A stretch of 64,000 nt of DNA from Nymphaea colorata (lineage: Eukaryota; Streptophyta; Magnoliopsida; Nymphaeales; Nymphaeaceae), in contig NC_045138.2 of assembly GCF_008831285.2 (NCBI RefSeq), positions 6,231,205 to 6,295,204 of the forward strand, written 5' to 3'. The stretch's first letter is position 1, and each line of letters opens with the position of its first letter. Position numbers and translations under genes: made by a program. A model generated the notes under the pieces. That model was not told the DNA's origin. It did not search any database and saw only the letters and a list, made by a program, of their open reading frames with translations. Positions 60,418 to 64,000 of the stretch are shown here, one piece after another.

Positions 60418-61469
60418 AATAACTTGTAGTATTTTCGACTTCAAATTTTCTACATAGGCGGAGGGGAACTTGGGCACATGTAAGAGCTTAGGCTAAGTCT
60501 CCAAAACCTCATTAAAGAGAGTTCTTATTTTTGAATTTTTTTTAAAAACATGATTCCAAGTATTTTCATATAAGCATAAAACAATAATCATTTCATCTAC
60601 TATAAGGAAATTTATTTCTCCCACAATTAGATATGGAAGAAAATCAAGCACACACACAATGAAAAGTTAATAACATAAGAAAACATTCATTGAGATCCCT
60701 AATCAGGTGATTAAAAGAAATGCTAAACGTAAGGATGTCTTGAAGACACATTTGTAAGGGGTTTTTTGGGTTGGACAAATTCCAACATAAAAAATCATCA
60801 TAATAACAAAGAAATCTCAATCCAAGCACTCATTGTTATCATTCGTTCACATATTAATTAAGGAATCAATAAACTATGTATCATCCTTTGAAAGCAAAGT
60901 ATACATTTAAGAGAAGAGAGAAGCATATTTCAATCCTAGATGAAATTTCGTTTCACATTGCTCATGTTTTCGGTTCACCCAAGAATAGCTCTTGACTCTA
61001 GAGAGGAGATTTGAGAGTTTTCTAATATGGCCATGGGAAGATGAAATAGGAAAAAAAAAAGGAAAGGAAAAGGATTGGGATATTGACTACATCTAATGAA
61101 AATGATTTTAGAAAATTAGTCTTCTTTTTCCAGATAATCCTAAAGCTTCCTCGAATGAAGCTCCAAGGTGTTGAAAATGTCTCTCCGAGAGGCCTCCTCA
61201 TGCTTCCTTGTAGAGTGGAAGCTGGTGAAGCTTTCTCCCGAGGTTGGAGAAGAAGAAGAAGATAAAAGGAGAGAAAAAGAGAGAGAGTTAGGAGAAAGTA
61301 TTATAGGTTTCCCAAAAGTTAGCTCATGCACAAGAGAGAAGATTTTGAAGATATTTATGGAGAGTTTTGGAGTCAAAACTCAAAATTTGAATTTAACAAT
61401 ATTTTCATGCGAATTTCAAGTATTTTTGAATTTATTTAAAATTTTATTTTCAATAGGTCTTGTCCAAAT
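60418..61469. repeat. Module M, copy 4
   Basis: Nearly identical to 8,441-9,540, with a small deletion near 61,293. Confidence 0.65.
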
Positions 61470-61847
61470 GAGCTTGGCTCTCAGACCTGCAAACACCCCA
61501 TTGGGAGTCTGGGCAGGGCTAGTGCCCACCTAGCAGACCAAAACAGCCCGTAAGGGGTGGGTCGCGGTCACATCAGTCGTGGCAGTGCGTGGCGCGGCTG
61601 TGCGCCTTGGTCAGAGCGTATGGCCTGGCCATGTGCTGCTCGGCCAGGGCGTTTGGAGTGTGCAGGCACGCCTCTTATTGGTTTGCTTTGGACCAATAAG
61701 GGGTGGCTTTTGCCCCTGGCTTCCAAGGTGGTCCCACACATAAAACAACATAAAAATTATTTTTAAAACACACATTTTAAAGGGAAAAAAGATCTTTTGT
61801 TACAGAGGCACCAACTTCATTTTGCGTGGACCAATAAGGGGTGGCTT
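61470..61847. repeat. GC-rich patch and templated deletion junction, copy 4
   Basis: Same shortened form as copy 1, including the 20-bp filler repeat at 61,828-61,847. Confidence 0.65.
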
Positions 61848-62480
61848 GTACTTTATTTGAGACAATAAAGTAGGAAAAAAGACCTGTCATATGCATCATT
61901 GTTCAAAAGCTTTCATGCTGTCGATGTATATATAAAATGGGAGATATAATGCCAAAACTAGGGCAACAAATGATTTAAATTTGAGAGTTATGGGTGAAAA
62001 AGCTCAGGTGTCAATGCATTCAAATAACAAGGACGAGAATTTTATGTTTTAATATTGCATTCATTGAATCCCGCCTAAATGTAGCATTAACAATTGTATG
62101 TTCAAAAGTCATGAGAACCTTTATATTCAAGTTTTTTCCTAATTTAAACTTGTGATTTACTTGAGAGAGTATAGTTGGTGGAAAGACCCCACATATCCAC
62201 AATTCTCTAAACTTACATATAAAGTAGGAGATATGGTGCAAAAGCTACTCACAATTGATTCAAATTTAGGAGTCATATGTACAAGTAAAAATGCTCGTCT
62301 CCTAATGTATTCAATAACAAGGATGGGAATTTTAGATTAAATGTTAATGTTGTCACTGGATGCTGCCTAACTTTAATGCTAGCATTTATGCTTTTGAAAG
62401 TGTGAGTCTTAGTATTTAAATTTCTAATTTAAGCTTATGTTTTATTTGGGAGAGTATAGTTGATGGAATTAAAGACCCCT
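61848..62480. repeat. V array: two tandem monomers, copy 4
   Basis: Collinear with 9,910-10,545. Confidence 0.75.
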
Positions 62481-62509
62481 CATGGCTTCATGGCCTCATC
62501 GGCTTTGCC

Positions 62510-62707
62510 TTGCATGCCTTCATGGCTTCAAGGCATGGTCAGGTCTTTGTATTTCAAAACAAGGCAGGATTGAAATCTAGGCGGATCATAAGAGATGACA
62601 AGAGCCACAAGTTGGCTTTCCGAGAGCAAGCAGTTATATGTGGTGGGCTTCATTGTAACAAAATGCTGAAAGCTTGTCGGAGCTGGCACAAAGGGCAGCA
62701 ATGCTAA
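62510..62707 (+). CDS. Small conserved ORF A, copy 4
   Basis: 65 codons, one residue different from copy 1 (Met for Ile before LKACRSW). Function unknown. Confidence 0.3.
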   Translation: MHAFMASRHGQVFVFQNKAGLKSRRIIRDDKSHKLAFREQAVICGGLHCNKMLKACRSWHKGQQC

Positions 62708-62862
62708 GTTAATTTCCTACTTTGTTTCCCTGCTCATCACCTTCTTGGTTTACCTTGCTTATGTCTATGCTTGTTTCCCTTTCTAGTTCATCAGTCTCCC
62801 TGACACACTCGTATGAACTTGACTTGCTGCTTGTACCAATACAACTCTTCTTTACTATTACG

Positions 62863-63077
62863 GTTGTACATGAGCTGAGTCAAACTTGAGCTCGGTCAGC
62901 TCGACGCTAGTCAACACATGCTTAATTTGCTTGGCTGGACCTTGAGGAGTGAGTCAAGTTGTATAAGGTCAGGTTGAGCTGAAATTGATAGACTGGGTCC
63001 CAGCTAGTGCTCGACTTGTTTAAGCTCGTTTACCAACTGACAACTGTCATTTGACTTGATCTCTTTCCTTTGTTTTA

Positions 63078-63120
<43 letters not shown>

Positions 63121-63216
63121 TCGAGTTCATGTAGTTTGAACTTGACCCATTTAGAAGCTCGAGTTTACTGAATGAGTTCAAGTCAAGCTCGAGTTGGCTC
63201 GACTCATTATATATCA
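62863..63216. mobile_element. Nonautonomous 'agctcgag'-type repeat, copy 4
   Basis: Collinear with 10,915-11,336; (AT)n reduced to about 38 bp (63,082-63,119). Confidence 0.5.
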
Positions 63217-63402
63217 CGACTCAATGCGAATGATACGTGTGGGAACATGGTGAAATCAACCAAATATCTGAATGATATTCAGCTCCTCAACAATGGAAAC
63301 AGAGTTTCTCTGGTTGAGAATGTCTACTGGAGAATGTCAACCATCAATTCAGTTAGGAGATTTCTTTACAAGCTACCTATCCCAATGCATTACCAAACAT
63401 AA
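63172..63402 (+). CDS. Conserved ORF B, copy 4
   Basis: 76-codon frame, protein identical to the copy 1 frame at 11,300-11,530. Family unknown. Confidence 0.4.
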   Translation: MSSSQARVGSTHYISRLNANDTCGNMVKSTKYLNDIQLLNNGNRVSLVENVYWRMSTINSVRRFLYKLPIPMHYQT

Positions 63403-64000
63403 AGAAAAGTACTCATTTTCCTTAATTTACATAACCTTCTCCTCTTAAGTATTGTTTTGCATCTCATCAATCCTTTCTTATATCCATCTCTCGAGACATG
63501 GAACCAATGCACTTTCCAAAAACTATTTATCCTCGCTGGCACAAAGGCAGTAACAAAAGAAATCCTAGATTTTAGGGTGCTGATTACGTAACAAATTAAT
63601 TTATGTGGGGGAACCAATATGCAAATAAAATAAATTGTGTGGTTCTAGATGGTTAATAATATGCAAATTAATTTATGTGGGGGAACCAATATTTGAGATG
63701 ACCATACATATACCATCATAATCAGATCTAGATCTGGTATGGAAACTATGTGAGGATTCAGATCTAATACCTCTTTAGCACGAACAAGCGACCCATTTGG
63801 CTGGTCAATGGTCACCCCCATAAAGTCTCAAAAGTAGGGATATAAACGGGTCAGACATATCAGATTATCAAACAAATACCGAATCCATTTAACTGGATGT
63901 GGTAAAAAAAATTAGATCCATTCAAATTTAAATTCAAATACAGTTTGCTGTTTCACCACTAAACATAAATTCAAATAAAGTACCCACCAGTATCTGATAA
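63403..64000. repeat. Spacer and dispersed repeat, copy 4, cut by window end
   Basis: Collinear with 11,531-12,140, including the private internal duplication of 'aatttatgtgggggaacca'. The dispersed 'aacgggtcag' repeat starts at about 63,702 and is incomplete. Confidence 0.55.

Overview
This window looks like nuclear, gene-free intergenic DNA from a land plant, most likely a flowering plant. It is AT-rich and full of (AT)n tracts. It carries plant-type Ty1/copia polyprotein relics, a plant-type LINE tail (zf-RVT plus RNase H), short 'agctcgag'-type nonautonomous repeats, and a fragment that reads as plant mitochondrial DNA carrying the 5' half of trnE(UUC). I found no intact host gene. The species cannot be named from the sequence.

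Most of the window is built from a few modules repeated in the same order. Block D occurs twice (1-7,090 and 16,511-23,105). Its order is a dead copia fragment on +, a TTTGGA-rich module (W), a ~300-bp tandem repeat (V), a second dead copia fragment on -, module U2 containing a large imperfect palindrome, and an inverted piece of module U3. The other unit occurs as copy 1 (8,122-16,510), copy 2 (23,106-37,990), copy 3 (48,531-60,158) and a partial copy 4 (60,159-64,000, running off the end). Each is assembled from module M, a GC-rich patch, W, V, two small conserved ORFs (A and B), short nonautonomous repeats, a ~664-bp terminal-inverted-repeat element and U3. Copies 1 and 4 are the closest pair and share private deletions, although about 52 kb separate them. 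The stretch 38,000-42,580 is largely single-copy in the window.

The element with the most complete domain set is a copia retrotransposon whose gag-PR-INT-RT-RNase H region lies at 42,624-46,552. A polypurine tract and a 422-bp 3' LTR (46,540-46,961) follow it. The first ~212 bp of its LTR also occur at 7,910-8,121. The flanks of these two distant LTR ends are the two halves of one U2 module, and both are bordered by the same 5-bp CCCTT. This fits one copia insertion whose two ends now lie 39 kb apart with copies 1 and 2 between them.

Other notable structures are a ~2.5-kb foldback element (12,815-15,308) with a LINE tail inserted in one arm, a deletion junction carrying a 20-bp templated filler (9,890-9,909 and 61,828-61,847), and strong microsatellite length differences between otherwise near-identical copies. 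Nothing here encodes a working pathway. The interest lies in how the array was built, and in two unidentified small ORF families kept open in several copies.
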